From Tunturiibacter empetritectus (GTDB lineage Bacteria; Acidobacteriota; Terriglobia; Terriglobales; Acidobacteriaceae), in assembly GCF_013410875.1 (NCBI RefSeq), contig NZ_JACCCU010000002.1, positions 682,001-746,000 of the forward strand: a stretch of DNA of 64,000 bases, written 5' to 3'. The notes under the pieces were generated by a model that saw nothing but the letters and a program-made list of their open reading frames with translations, was not told the origin of the DNA and did no database searches. The translations under genes were made by a program, and so were the position numbers. Numbering within the stretch: the stretch's first letter is position 1; every line of letters begins with the position of its first letter. Below are positions 11,279 to 20,128 of this stretch, one piece after another.

Positions 11279-13162
11279 GTGACCGTTCACCATCGTTCTC
11301 GCCATTGTTCACCTTCCATTACCTTTGCTCTCTACGCGACACTTTTTTTGAGCACAGCGGCATCAATCGCTCAGTCCACATCCCCGAACTCCCATTCCGA
11401 CGCGCAATCTGACAAGCCTCAAGAGGGCGGCCAGGCTCCGGCAACAGGAGGATCAAACACCGGCGGAGCTCACCGCGCAGTCCTCGACGAAGAGAAGAGA
11501 CCCATCACTGCCGGAGGCTTCGTAAAGAGTGGCCCAGTCATCTTTCAGGACATCGCCGCAAAAGCCGGACTGGCCTCATGGATCCACACCATGGGCACGC
11601 CCGAAAAAAGATTCATCATCGAAACAATCGGCTCCGGCGTCGGACTCATCGACTACGACAACGACGGCTGGCTCGATATCTATCTCGTCAACGGTTCCAC
11701 CTCCGACGCTATCAGCGGCAAAGCAACACCCCCCCACGCCGCTCTCTTCCACAACAACCACGACGGTACCTTTACCGACGTCGCCGCGAAGGCACACGTC
11801 ACCAATGACCGCTGGGGCGTCGGCGTCGCCATAGCGGACTACGACAATGACGGCTGGCCCGACATCTACGTCACCAACTTCGGCAAAAATCGTCTCTACC
11901 ACAACAACCACGACGGAACCTTTACCGACGTCGCAGAGAAAGCTGGTGTCAGTCTTGGCAACTGGTCCACCGGCGCCACCTGGGGTGACTACGACGGTGA
12001 CGGGCGACTCGATCTCTTTGTTCCCGGCTACGTTCACTACGACCTCGCAAATCAGCCCGGATCTGGCGGCAAGGAGGTCTCCTACAGCTTCTGCCAGTTT
12101 CGCGGCGAGAAGGTCATGTGCGGTCCGCGCGGTCTCAAGGGAGAGCCAGACCACCTCTTCCACAACAACGGCGACGGGACCTTCACTGACGTCAGCGAGA
12201 AAGCCGGTGTCTCCGACAAAAACGGCTTCTACGGTCTCGCCTCTGTCTTCGTCGATGTCAACAACGACGGCAAGCCCGACCTACTCGTCGCGAACGATTC
12301 AACGCCGAACTACCTCTACATCAACAAAGGCGACGGCACCTTCGAAGACGTGAGTTACGCCTCCGGATACGCACTCAATGAGAACGGCCGCGAGACCGCT
12401 TCAATGGGCATCGCCACTGGCGACTACCGAAATAACGGCCTGCTCGACATCTACAACACCACATTTTCTGACGACTACAACCCGCTCTACCGCAACGACG
12501 GCGACGTCAACTTCACCGATATCAGCTATCAGATGGGCATCGCCGAACCCACAATTCCTTTTCTCGGCTGGGGGACCGCATTCCTCGACTTCGACAACGA
12601 CGGCTGGAAAGATCTGATCATCGCGAACGGCCACGTCTATCCGCAGGTCGATCACACATCCTGGGGGACCACCTGGGCAGAACGACCGCTCCTCTTTCAC
12701 AACATCGAGGGTAAAAAATTTGATTTCGAACCTGCAGTCGAAGGCACCGCGCTCGCAAGCCTCTACGTTGGCCGCGGCATGGCGGTCGGAGATCTCTTCA
12801 ACGACGGCAAGCTGGATGTCGTCATCAACTCCCTCGATGGTCACCCCGGCCTGCTCCGCAACGTCTCGCAAGACCATCACCACTGGATCGAACTGAAGCT
12901 GATAGGCGGTCCAAAGAGCCCAAGAGACGCCATCGGCGCCACGGTCTATCTCACCGCGGGAACCCAGAGACAACGCGGAGACGTTACCTCTGGTGGGAGC
13001 TTTGCCTCCACCCACGACCCGCGCGTGCATTTCGGCCTCGGCGACATCACAACCATCGACTCCGTTGAAGTTCGCTGGCCAAGCGGAGTCAAAGAAAAGT
13101 TCGCAGTTACCAAGGTTGACCAGATCGTTACTCTGGCAGAAGGTAAAGGAGCAAGACTCTAA
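11279..13162 (+). CDS. FG-GAP/ASPIC-UnbV (CRTAC1-like) protein C
   Basis: This is the third paralogue, about 627 residues from a GTG at 11279 with AAGG at 11267-11270 in SD position. A longer frame opens at 11147 but has no signal peptide at its start and no SD. From the GTG the N terminus reads as a short basic stretch and then FALYATLFLSTAASIAQS, a Sec signal. A low-complexity Ser/Gly/Thr linker (about 40-80) follows, then seven FG-GAP blades (IDYDNDGWLDIYLVNG through GDLFNDGKLDVVINS) and an ASPIC domain (GDVTSGGSFASTHDPRVHFG, VEVRWPSG). Blade 5 (GDYRNNGLLDIY) has lost two Asp ligands. The 153-bp gap from paralogue B is the largest inside the trio. Confidence 0.85.
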   Translation: MTVHHRSRHCSPSITFALYATLFLSTAASIAQSTSPNSHSDAQSDKPQEGGQAPATGGSNTGGAHRAVLDEEKRPITAGGFVKSGPVIFQDIAAKAGLASWIHTMGTPEKRFIIETIGSGVGLIDYDNDGWLDIYLVNGSTSDAISGKATPPHAALFHNNHDGTFTDVAAKAHVTNDRWGVGVAIADYDNDGWPDIYVTNFGKNRLYHNNHDGTFTDVAEKAGVSLGNWSTGATWGDYDGDGRLDLFVPGYVHYDLANQPGSGGKEVSYSFCQFRGEKVMCGPRGLKGEPDHLFHNNGDGTFTDVSEKAGVSDKNGFYGLASVFVDVNNDGKPDLLVANDSTPNYLYINKGDGTFEDVSYASGYALNENGRETASMGIATGDYRNNGLLDIYNTTFSDDYNPLYRNDGDVNFTDISYQMGIAEPTIPFLGWGTAFLDFDNDGWKDLIIANGHVYPQVDHTSWGTTWAERPLLFHNIEGKKFDFEPAVEGTALASLYVGRGMAVGDLFNDGKLDVVINSLDGHPGLLRNVSQDHHHWIELKLIGGPKSPRDAIGATVYLTAGTQRQRGDVTSGGSFASTHDPRVHFGLGDITTIDSVEVRWPSGVKEKFAVTKVDQIVTLAEGKGARL

Positions 13163-13260
13163 CTTCCATCCCTCCCCACTCAATCTTTTGGTTGAGATCT
13201 CTATCAGCCCGTAAGAGGATGGCTAACAGTCTTACCGCTTCAATAGAATTCACAGTTGCT

Positions 13261-15483
13261 ATGAAATTGCCCTACAGCCGGATCGGTCGCATCTTTCTCT
13301 GTACAGTGCTGTGCGGCGCAATCGCCTCATTTTTCATGGCCTTGAAAAGTGATGGAGCTCTCGCATCTGATGCTGTCACGACCCCCACGCAACGTGAGGT
13401 TTATACCGAATCAGTCAAACAACATTACAACTTTCGATTCGGCGCCGATCAGCCCTTCCTCCCGTCAAATGCAACCACCGAAACCGGCCAGTTCATCAAC
13501 CCCAAAGCCTTCCCCACTGCCAAATACTGCAGCCACTGCCATCAGGAAGCGCATACAGAATGGCGTCAGTCCGCTCACGCCAACTCCTTTCGCGCCCCCT
13601 GGTACATCAGAAACACAAACCTGCTCACTGCGGAAAAGGGCATTGAATACACCCGCCACTGCGAAGGCTGTCACAACCCAATCGCCCTCGTCTCTGGCGC
13701 GCTAACCAAGGGCTCCCGGGTAAATCGCAAGTTCGACGAAGACGGAATCACCTGCACCGTCTGTCACTCCATCCAGAAGGTTGACGCCCGCGGCACAGGA
13801 AGCTACGTTCTCGCGCAGCCCGCAGCTCTGCTCGACGAAAACAATCAACCCATCTACGGCGAGGTCTCCGACAAGGAGATTCTCGCCCATCTCGACCGCC
13901 ACTCTAAAGCCGTCATGAAGGACTTCTATCGCACCAGCAACTTTTGCGCTGCGTGTCATAAGGCCGCCCTCCCCAAACAACTCAACGACTACAAATGGCA
14001 GCGCGCCATCTTCCTCTCCGACGAGTGGCAGCTCTCCTCCTTCGCAAAACAGTCGCCGCTTCCCTTCTACGTAAAAGACCAGGTCTCCACCTGCCAGACC
14101 TGCCACATGACCCGCGAAGCTCTCACCACCTCCGACTCCGGCGCGAAAGAGGGCAAGCTTGCCTCTCACCGATGGTTAGGTGCCAACACTGTTCTTCCAA
14201 AGTTCTACAACTACGACACTCAGATGGAGAAGACCATAGCCTTCCTCAAAGCAGGTGTCTTCAACGTCGACATCTTCGGCCTCGAGAGAAACGGAGGCAA
14301 GATCATCGCGCCTCTCGGCAGCGACAACTTCACCGTCTCGCCCGGCGACCTCCTCACCACCACGATCATCATTCAGAACAAAGGCATCGCACACAGCCAC
14401 GTACCCGAGCAGCGCGATATGTACGAGAGCTGGGTCGAATTCGAGGCCAAAGATTCCTCCGGCCGTATCCTGATGCACTCCGGCGCGATCCAACCCAACG
14501 GTGACCTAGACCCTCGCGCACACAGCTTCACCAATCGCCTCGTAAACACCAAAGGGACCATCAACGATCTTCACCAGGTCTGGGATAATCGCGTGGTGGC
14601 TTACAACAACACCATCGCCTCAGGCCGATCACAGCTCGTCCGCTACCAATTCAAAGTACCCGCGGACGCAGCCGGTCCCATCACCGTCACCGCGCGGGTC
14701 AACTATCGCCGATTCGATCAGCACTTCATGGACTTCGGAATGGGCAAGCACTACGAGATGCCCGTCGTTGCCATGTCCGAGCGCACACGCACCTTCACCC
14801 TCGGCGAGAATCCCCCCGCGGTCGACCCGCAGGACAACAAACTCTGGATGCGATGGAACAACTACGGCATCGCCATGCTGGACGCACAACAGTACGCAGA
14901 GAGCGGCCGCGCGTTCGAGCAGGTCGCCAAACTCCGTCCCGACTATGCCGACGCCTTTATCAACATTGCCATCGCCAACTTCCAGTGGGAGCGCTACGAC
15001 GCCTCCCGCGCCAGTCTCAACAAAGCTCTCGCTCTCAGCCCTCACAACTCGCGCGCTCTGTACTACCTCGCACTAGTCGAACGCAACCAGGGCCAGGTTG
15101 ACAACGCCATCGCAGACCTTCGCCAGGTCATCGAAAAATTTCCAAACTCACGTGACGCCCATAAAGAGTTAGGCTTCTCACTCTATCAGCAGCGCAAGTA
15201 CGACGAAGCTCGCACAGAGTACGAGACCCTCCAATCCATCGACCCAGACGATCTCGCTGCCCACTACATCCTCTCCATCGTCTACCGCCGTCTCGGCATG
15301 AAAGATAAGGCCTCTCACGAAGCCGCAATGTTCGCAGATCAAAAAGACGATCCCACAGCCAGCACCTACGCGCTCGAGTTCTTGCGCAAACACAACGAAA
15401 TCGCATCGGAGACCGTACCCTGGCACACACACACAGATTCCCCCGTCGAGCCCGCCGCCAACACCGGAACATCTGCTCGATGA
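13261..15483 (+). CDS. five-haem c-type cytochrome (c554-like) fused to TPR domain
   Basis: This protein is about 740 residues long from ATG 13261, which is followed by a basic and hydrophobic signal anchor (RIFLCTVLCGAIASFFM). Five CXXCH haem-attachment motifs are present: CSHCH at about residue 90, CEGCH 134, CTVCH 165, CAACH 229 and CQTCH 278. Their spacing resembles cytochrome c554-type multihaem domains. A beta-rich middle part (about 300-510) precedes a TPR solenoid (about 530-690). Earlier in-frame starts (TTG 13192, ATG 13219) would only lengthen the tail before the signal. The TGA overlaps the ATG of the next cytochrome. It is presumably a periplasmic electron carrier or oxidoreductase; the substrate is unknown. 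Confidence 0.82.
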   Translation: MKLPYSRIGRIFLCTVLCGAIASFFMALKSDGALASDAVTTPTQREVYTESVKQHYNFRFGADQPFLPSNATTETGQFINPKAFPTAKYCSHCHQEAHTEWRQSAHANSFRAPWYIRNTNLLTAEKGIEYTRHCEGCHNPIALVSGALTKGSRVNRKFDEDGITCTVCHSIQKVDARGTGSYVLAQPAALLDENNQPIYGEVSDKEILAHLDRHSKAVMKDFYRTSNFCAACHKAALPKQLNDYKWQRAIFLSDEWQLSSFAKQSPLPFYVKDQVSTCQTCHMTREALTTSDSGAKEGKLASHRWLGANTVLPKFYNYDTQMEKTIAFLKAGVFNVDIFGLERNGGKIIAPLGSDNFTVSPGDLLTTTIIIQNKGIAHSHVPEQRDMYESWVEFEAKDSSGRILMHSGAIQPNGDLDPRAHSFTNRLVNTKGTINDLHQVWDNRVVAYNNTIASGRSQLVRYQFKVPADAAGPITVTARVNYRRFDQHFMDFGMGKHYEMPVVAMSERTRTFTLGENPPAVDPQDNKLWMRWNNYGIAMLDAQQYAESGRAFEQVAKLRPDYADAFINIAIANFQWERYDASRASLNKALALSPHNSRALYYLALVERNQGQVDNAIADLRQVIEKFPNSRDAHKELGFSLYQQRKYDEARTEYETLQSIDPDDLAAHYILSIVYRRLGMKDKASHEAAMFADQKDDPTASTYALEFLRKHNEIASETVPWHTHTDSPVEPAANTGTSAR

Positions 15484-15806
15484 ATCTGCTGCGCTCTGCA
15501 CTCTTTTTTGCCCTCGCAGCCGTTTCCTGTCTCCCGGCATTCGCCGAGTCCGCGAAGCAGCGCGGAGCAGCATTGTTTGTAAATAACGGCTGCCAACACT
15601 GCCACACGATCCGCAACGTGGGCGGCGACAAGGGTCCCGACCTCTCCGGGGTAGGACGCGTGCTCAACAAAACTCAGATCAGAACGCAGATTGTTCAGGG
15701 GGGACGAGAGATGCCATCCTTCGCCAACATCCTGAAGACGGCTGAAGTGGATGACCTCGTCGCCTACCTCCACTCCTGCCGTGACAAAAAGCCGAAATAT
15801 CCATAA
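15480..15806 (+). CDS. mono-haem cytochrome c
   Basis: This is a 108-residue class I cytochrome c exported by a Sec signal (MNLLRSALFFALAAVSCLPA, cleaved after FA). The single haem motif CQHCH (C38, C41, H42) is followed by GPDLSGVG. The distal ligand is probably Met78 in the segment GGREMPSF, the usual His/Met layout. Length and layout match small diffusible cytochromes that pass electrons between a larger dehydrogenase or multihaem protein and the terminal oxidase chain. It overlaps the upstream five-haem protein by 4 bp (ATGA), so the two are translationally coupled and are likely direct redox partners. Confidence 0.88.
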   Translation: MNLLRSALFFALAAVSCLPAFAESAKQRGAALFVNNGCQHCHTIRNVGGDKGPDLSGVGRVLNKTQIRTQIVQGGREMPSFANILKTAEVDDLVAYLHSCRDKKPKYP

Positions 15807-15857
15807 GTACTCCCGGACAGAGGACGTATCATCCAAGCTGAAGCGACTCCGTCCATC

Positions 15858-18857
15858 ATGCTTTCGAACGTATCGACCCTACGCATGAACTTACTTTCGC
15901 GCCTCCATCTCGTCGTGCGTTCTTCCCTCATCTGGACCTCGTGCGGAATCGCCGTACTCTCTCTCTCCGCACACTCCCAGTCACTGAATAACTTCGGCTA
16001 TCAATCCTGGTCTACGGAAAACGGCCTTCCTCAAAACAGCGCCCATCAGATCTTCCAGTCCACCGACGGGTACATCTGGATCGCAACCGAAGGCGGCGTT
16101 GCTCGGTTCAATGGCATCGACTTCAAAGTCTTCAACCACGAAACCACTACCGAAATCACCAGCGATGACATCTGCTGCTTCGCTCAGAGCCACGCCAGCC
16201 CACTCTGGATCGCAACCTCCGACGGTCTCCTCCGATACTCGGCAGGAACGTTTCACCGTTACTCCGCCGCGAACGGATTACCCACTGGCCGCATCCTCAA
16301 CCTAGCCGCCGCAGAAGATGGCACTCTCTTGATCCTCACCACAGATGGCCTCGCCAGCTTTGACGGTCAGCGTTTCACCACCATCTCTCTTCCGTCCTTC
16401 GCCGCCCCATCTGCAATCGCCACCGCTCGCGACGGCAGCGTTTGGATCGCATCGAACTCCGGAATCTTTCAATATCAAAGCGGCCGAGTTCTTCCTCAAC
16501 CACTCAACTCTATCCCAGCGCAAAAAGACATTACAGGCCTCGGCTTCTTCCGCGACCGCAGCCTCTGGTTGCGCACCGCAACCAGCATCACAGTCCTGCA
16601 GAATGGCCAAACCCGAACACTCCCACTAAGCCGCGATCTGGCCGCTGCGCACATACAGTCTTCTCTCGTCGACTATCAAAACCAACTATGGATAGGAACC
16701 AACAAAGGCCTCTTCACCCTGGACAAAATCAACAACCATCCACAACCCGTCCCTGCCCTCAGCTCCGACAGCATCCTCTCCCTCATGCAGGATGAAGAGG
16801 GAAATCTCTGGGTAGGAACAGAGACCAGCGGCCTGCAAATCCTGAGGCACAAAAACTTCCGCGCCATTCCTGCCCTCTCCGACCTCCCAATCACGGCCAT
16901 CGCACAGGCATCCGACGGCGCTCTGTGGGCAGGCACCAGCAGCGATGGCCTCAACCGCTGGCAAGCGGAAAACGTTCAGCATCTCTCTACCCGCACCGGC
17001 CTTCTCAGCGAAACCATCCTTACCTTAGCCCCGGCTGGAGACGGCAGCATGTGGGTCGGCACCCCCGACGGCCTGAACCGTATCGAGGGCGCGAAGGTTC
17101 GAACCTACACCTCTGCCGACGGGCTACCTGATGACCTCATTCGCTCTCTGCTGAGCGACGATGACGGCTCACTCTGGATCGGCACCCGCCGCGGCCTGGC
17201 GCACTGGCAGAACAACCAGTTCGTCACTCTCACTCAATCCGACGGTCTCGGAAGTGACCTCGTAGGCGCTCTGCTCCGATCTCATGCCACCTCCGAACAT
17301 GACCTTTGGATAGGAACACTCAATGGACTCTCGCGCCTCCGAAGAGGCAACATCACAACCTTCACTACAAAAGATGGGCTCTCCGGAAACACCATCACCT
17401 CTCTCGCCGAAGATCCAACCGGCACACTTTGGATCGGAACGAAAGCAGCTGGACTCAGCGTCATGTCCCCCGCCGCCGGCTTCGCGCCGCTGCATCGAGA
17501 CGATCTGCCCCAAACCATCGACTCGATCCTCGAAGACAGCCACGGCAACCTGTGGCTAAGTTCAGGTCGAGGCTTCACGCGCGTCTCCGCTTCAGCGCTT
17601 GTCAAATGCGGCTCGTCTTCAACCTGCAATCCTCATCCCGTCTCTTATGGCCGCGCCGATGGCATGCCAACCGAAGAAGCCTCCGGCGCGGGTCATCCCT
17701 CTGCATGGAAAACTACAGAAGGAATGCTCCTCTTCGCCACCCGCAAAGGGGTTGCCGTTGCCGATCCTAGCCACCTCATCGAGAACCTCATCCCTCCCCC
17801 AGTCGTCATCGAGCAATTTACGGTAGATGGTGTTGAGATTCCCCTAGGAGCGACCGAGAAAAATATTGCCCCCGGCCATGCCAGTTTTGCGTTCGAATAC
17901 GCCGGCCTCAGTTACGTAGCTCCTGCCAAGATTCGCTACCGCTATATTCTCGAGGGGTTCGACAGGCAATGGACCGACGCCGGCTCACGTCGTATCGCCT
18001 ATTACACCAATCTCCCGCCGCGCCACTATCGCTTTCGCGTGCAAGCAGCAAACAACGATGGCGTATGGAATGAAATCGGAGCTCAAATTTCCTTCTCTGT
18101 GCGGCCGCACTTTTATCGCACCCTCTGGTTTCTCCTGCTGCTTCTTCTTCTCATCGCCGCCATCGCGCTTGCCCTCTATCGCCTCCGCGTTCGGCGGCTT
18201 GAATCACAGTTCCAGGCAGTTCTCGCTGAGAGAAACCGTGTGGCCCGCGAGATCCACGACACCCTGGCCCAAAGCTTCGTCGGTGTCTCCGTACAACTCG
18301 AACTCACCTCTCAGCTGCTGGCTCAGTCGCAAGTCTCCGCCGCCAGCCAGCAGGTCGACCGCACCAGAACTTACGTCAGGGAGGGGCTTGCCGACGCTCG
18401 TCGCAGCATCTGGAATCTTCGCGCGATTACTGCGCAGAACAGCCTACCCACCCGGCTCACGCAGCTTGCAGAACAGTGGAGCCAAAAGAAACTCAACACC
18501 CGCCTCAATATCTCCGGCACCTACCGCCCTCTCGCCCAGTCTTTTGAAGATGAGGTCTTTCGTATCGCCCAGGAGTCTCTGGCGAATGCCGCACGCCACG
18601 CAAACGCGACTCAGGTATCCGCAGACCTCAACTACAATTCAACTCGGTTAACATTACGCATCTCCGACAACGGCAGCGGATTTTCGCTTGCCGAAGAGCA
18701 TCTCTCAGCAAACGGCCACTTCGGAATAAAAGGCATGCGCGAACGCGCAGCTCAAATTAATGCTCGACTGACGATAAAGAGCTCTCCCGAAGATGGCACG
18801 ACCGTCATCCTCGAAGCGCACATCGCAGAAGGAAAAGAGACAGCAACCCATGGCTGA
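15858..18857 (+). CDS. membrane sensor histidine kinase with two-component propeller (Reg_prop, Y_Y_Y, HisKA_3)
   Basis: This is a 999-residue sensor kinase. After a signal peptide (about 1-42) it has a large periplasmic double propeller of Reg_prop repeats (recurring units such as DGYIWIATEGGVARF, EGNLWVGTETSGL and DGSLWIGTRRGLAHW). A Y_Y_Y domain (about 655-725) follows, then one transmembrane helix (about 755-775, WFLLLLLLLIAAIALALY). The cytoplasmic part is HisKA_3 with REIHDTLAQSF (phospho-His near residue 798) and HATPase_c (QESLANAARHA, DNGSGF, GIKGMRERA). The architecture is that of hybrid-like propeller sensors for oligosaccharides in Bacteroidota, but the ligand here is unknown. It overlaps its response regulator by 8 bp. 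A second possible ATG lies at 15885. Confidence 0.88.
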   Translation: MLSNVSTLRMNLLSRLHLVVRSSLIWTSCGIAVLSLSAHSQSLNNFGYQSWSTENGLPQNSAHQIFQSTDGYIWIATEGGVARFNGIDFKVFNHETTTEITSDDICCFAQSHASPLWIATSDGLLRYSAGTFHRYSAANGLPTGRILNLAAAEDGTLLILTTDGLASFDGQRFTTISLPSFAAPSAIATARDGSVWIASNSGIFQYQSGRVLPQPLNSIPAQKDITGLGFFRDRSLWLRTATSITVLQNGQTRTLPLSRDLAAAHIQSSLVDYQNQLWIGTNKGLFTLDKINNHPQPVPALSSDSILSLMQDEEGNLWVGTETSGLQILRHKNFRAIPALSDLPITAIAQASDGALWAGTSSDGLNRWQAENVQHLSTRTGLLSETILTLAPAGDGSMWVGTPDGLNRIEGAKVRTYTSADGLPDDLIRSLLSDDDGSLWIGTRRGLAHWQNNQFVTLTQSDGLGSDLVGALLRSHATSEHDLWIGTLNGLSRLRRGNITTFTTKDGLSGNTITSLAEDPTGTLWIGTKAAGLSVMSPAAGFAPLHRDDLPQTIDSILEDSHGNLWLSSGRGFTRVSASALVKCGSSSTCNPHPVSYGRADGMPTEEASGAGHPSAWKTTEGMLLFATRKGVAVADPSHLIENLIPPPVVIEQFTVDGVEIPLGATEKNIAPGHASFAFEYAGLSYVAPAKIRYRYILEGFDRQWTDAGSRRIAYYTNLPPRHYRFRVQAANNDGVWNEIGAQISFSVRPHFYRTLWFLLLLLLLIAAIALALYRLRVRRLESQFQAVLAERNRVAREIHDTLAQSFVGVSVQLELTSQLLAQSQVSAASQQVDRTRTYVREGLADARRSIWNLRAITAQNSLPTRLTQLAEQWSQKKLNTRLNISGTYRPLAQSFEDEVFRIAQESLANAARHANATQVSADLNYNSTRLTLRISDNGSGFSLAEEHLSANGHFGIKGMRERAAQINARLTIKSSPEDGTTVILEAHIAEGKETATHG

Positions 18858-19476
18858 ACGCATTCGAATCCTTGTAGTAGATGACCATCACGTCGTACGG
18901 CAGGGCCTCGTTGCTCTGCTCAGCATCATGGCCAACATTGAAGTCGTAGGTGAAGCCAGTGACGGACTCCAAGCCATCGAGCTCTACCGCACCCTCAAAC
19001 CCGACATCACGTTGATGGATCTGCAGCTTCCTAACCTCGGCGGAGTCGACGCCATCCTGAAGATTCGTGCCGACGACTCCACCGCAAGATTCATCGTCCT
19101 CACCACCTTCGACGGAGATGAAGATATCTTCCGCTCCCTCCAGGCCGGCGCAAAAGCCTACCTCCTCAAAGGAATGACCGTTGACGAGCTCCTCTCCACC
19201 ATCCAGGCAGTTCACAGCGGAAGGACGCTGATCTCTCCCGCCATCGCAGAGAAACTCGCCGAACGGATGAGCACGCAGCCCCTAACCAATCGCGAGCTGA
19301 AAGTCTTGGAGCGCATAGTAGCCGGCCGCGCTAACAAAGAGATCGCATCCGACTTGAAGATCAGCGAAGCCACCGTCAAGTCACACATCAACAGCCTGCT
19401 CGGCAAACTTGGCGTCAGCGATCGCACTCACGCCGCAACCGTAGCTCTCCAGCGGGGTATCGTACATCTCAAATGA
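18850..19476 (+). CDS. NarL/LuxR-family response regulator
   Basis: This 208-residue partner of the upstream kinase has a receiver domain (about 5-120) with the acidic pair VVDDHH, phospho-acceptor Asp57 in LMDLQLPNLGG, the conserved Thr in VLTTFDG and the Lys in YLLKGM. A LuxR-type HTH (about 142-205; LTNRELKVLERIVAG, NKEIASDLKISEATVKSHI) forms the DNA-binding output. The ATG at 18850 lies inside the kinase stop region and is preferred to the in-frame ATG at 18793, which would add a non-receiver tail. Its targets are not shown directly, but the co-directional cytochrome and FG-GAP cluster upstream is the natural candidate. Confidence 0.9.
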   Translation: MAERIRILVVDDHHVVRQGLVALLSIMANIEVVGEASDGLQAIELYRTLKPDITLMDLQLPNLGGVDAILKIRADDSTARFIVLTTFDGDEDIFRSLQAGAKAYLLKGMTVDELLSTIQAVHSGRTLISPAIAEKLAERMSTQPLTNRELKVLERIVAGRANKEIASDLKISEATVKSHINSLLGKLGVSDRTHAATVALQRGIVHLK

Positions 19477-20000
19477 CAACGCAACCAATAAAGTCTGCTC
19501 TCTTAGCTTTCCTTCTGATCGTTAGCCTCTCTTCAGTCGCCTTATCGCAATCAAAATCATCCTGGCGCGCCGCGACGCCTTCAGAACTACAGGCTGTGTT
19601 GCCCGCCCGCGCACCAGTCGAGAAGGAGCGCATCGAAACAGAAATGCGCACCGCTTCCGGTATCATCGACGCACGCGGAAAGATCATCGCAGGGGTTGTC
19701 CTCATCACTGCTGGGTACTCCGCTGACGGAAAATACTCCCACTACCTTTTAGTCCAGTCCCCCGTCACCTTCGGAGACATCTCACTCGCCGCCGGCAGCT
19801 ACGTCATCGGATGGCAGCGTGGTGAAGACGACCTCGTCGTCAAATTCTACGAGGCCGTGACAGGAAAGGAACAGGGCACCGTCACCGCTCATCGTCTGGC
19901 AACGGGATCACGTGTAGAGTCCTTTCGCATCTGGCCGCCCTCAAACAACTCAATCCTTCAAATCGGCCGCTTCGCAATCCCCTACGTCCTGGAAAAGTAA
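19473..20000 (+). CDS. small exported protein of unknown function, coupled to the response regulator
   Basis: This 175-residue protein is unrecognised. It has a Sec signal (MTTQPIKSALLAFLLIVSLS, cleaved near ALSQS) and a predicted all-beta body with LVQSPVTFGDISLAAGSYVI and GWQRGEDDLVVKFYE, ending in IGRFAIPYVLEK. The ATG overlaps the TGA of the response regulator (ATGA, 19473-19476), so expression is coupled to the two-component system. It could be an accessory ligand-binding or signal-modulating protein for the kinase, which is inference from position only. It shares general style, but no strong motif, with the first protein of the cluster at 4893-5486. Confidence 0.65.
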   Translation: MTTQPIKSALLAFLLIVSLSSVALSQSKSSWRAATPSELQAVLPARAPVEKERIETEMRTASGIIDARGKIIAGVVLITAGYSADGKYSHYLLVQSPVTFGDISLAAGSYVIGWQRGEDDLVVKFYEAVTGKEQGTVTAHRLATGSRVESFRIWPPSNNSILQIGRFAIPYVLEK

Positions 20001-20128
20001 CCCACAAAATGACGATCCGCCGAAACGAAGAGAGACATCTTGACCTGACCATCGGGCGCAACAGTCTGTAATCGACACCGAGGAACGAGAGCTTGTTATC
20101 AGTGCACAAGCACTGTACTTTAGTCAGC

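Noticed and set aside
17094..17103. GGTTCGAACC resembling a tRNA T-loop
   Set aside because: It is inside the kinase propeller coding sequence, with no acceptor stem or anticodon arm around it.
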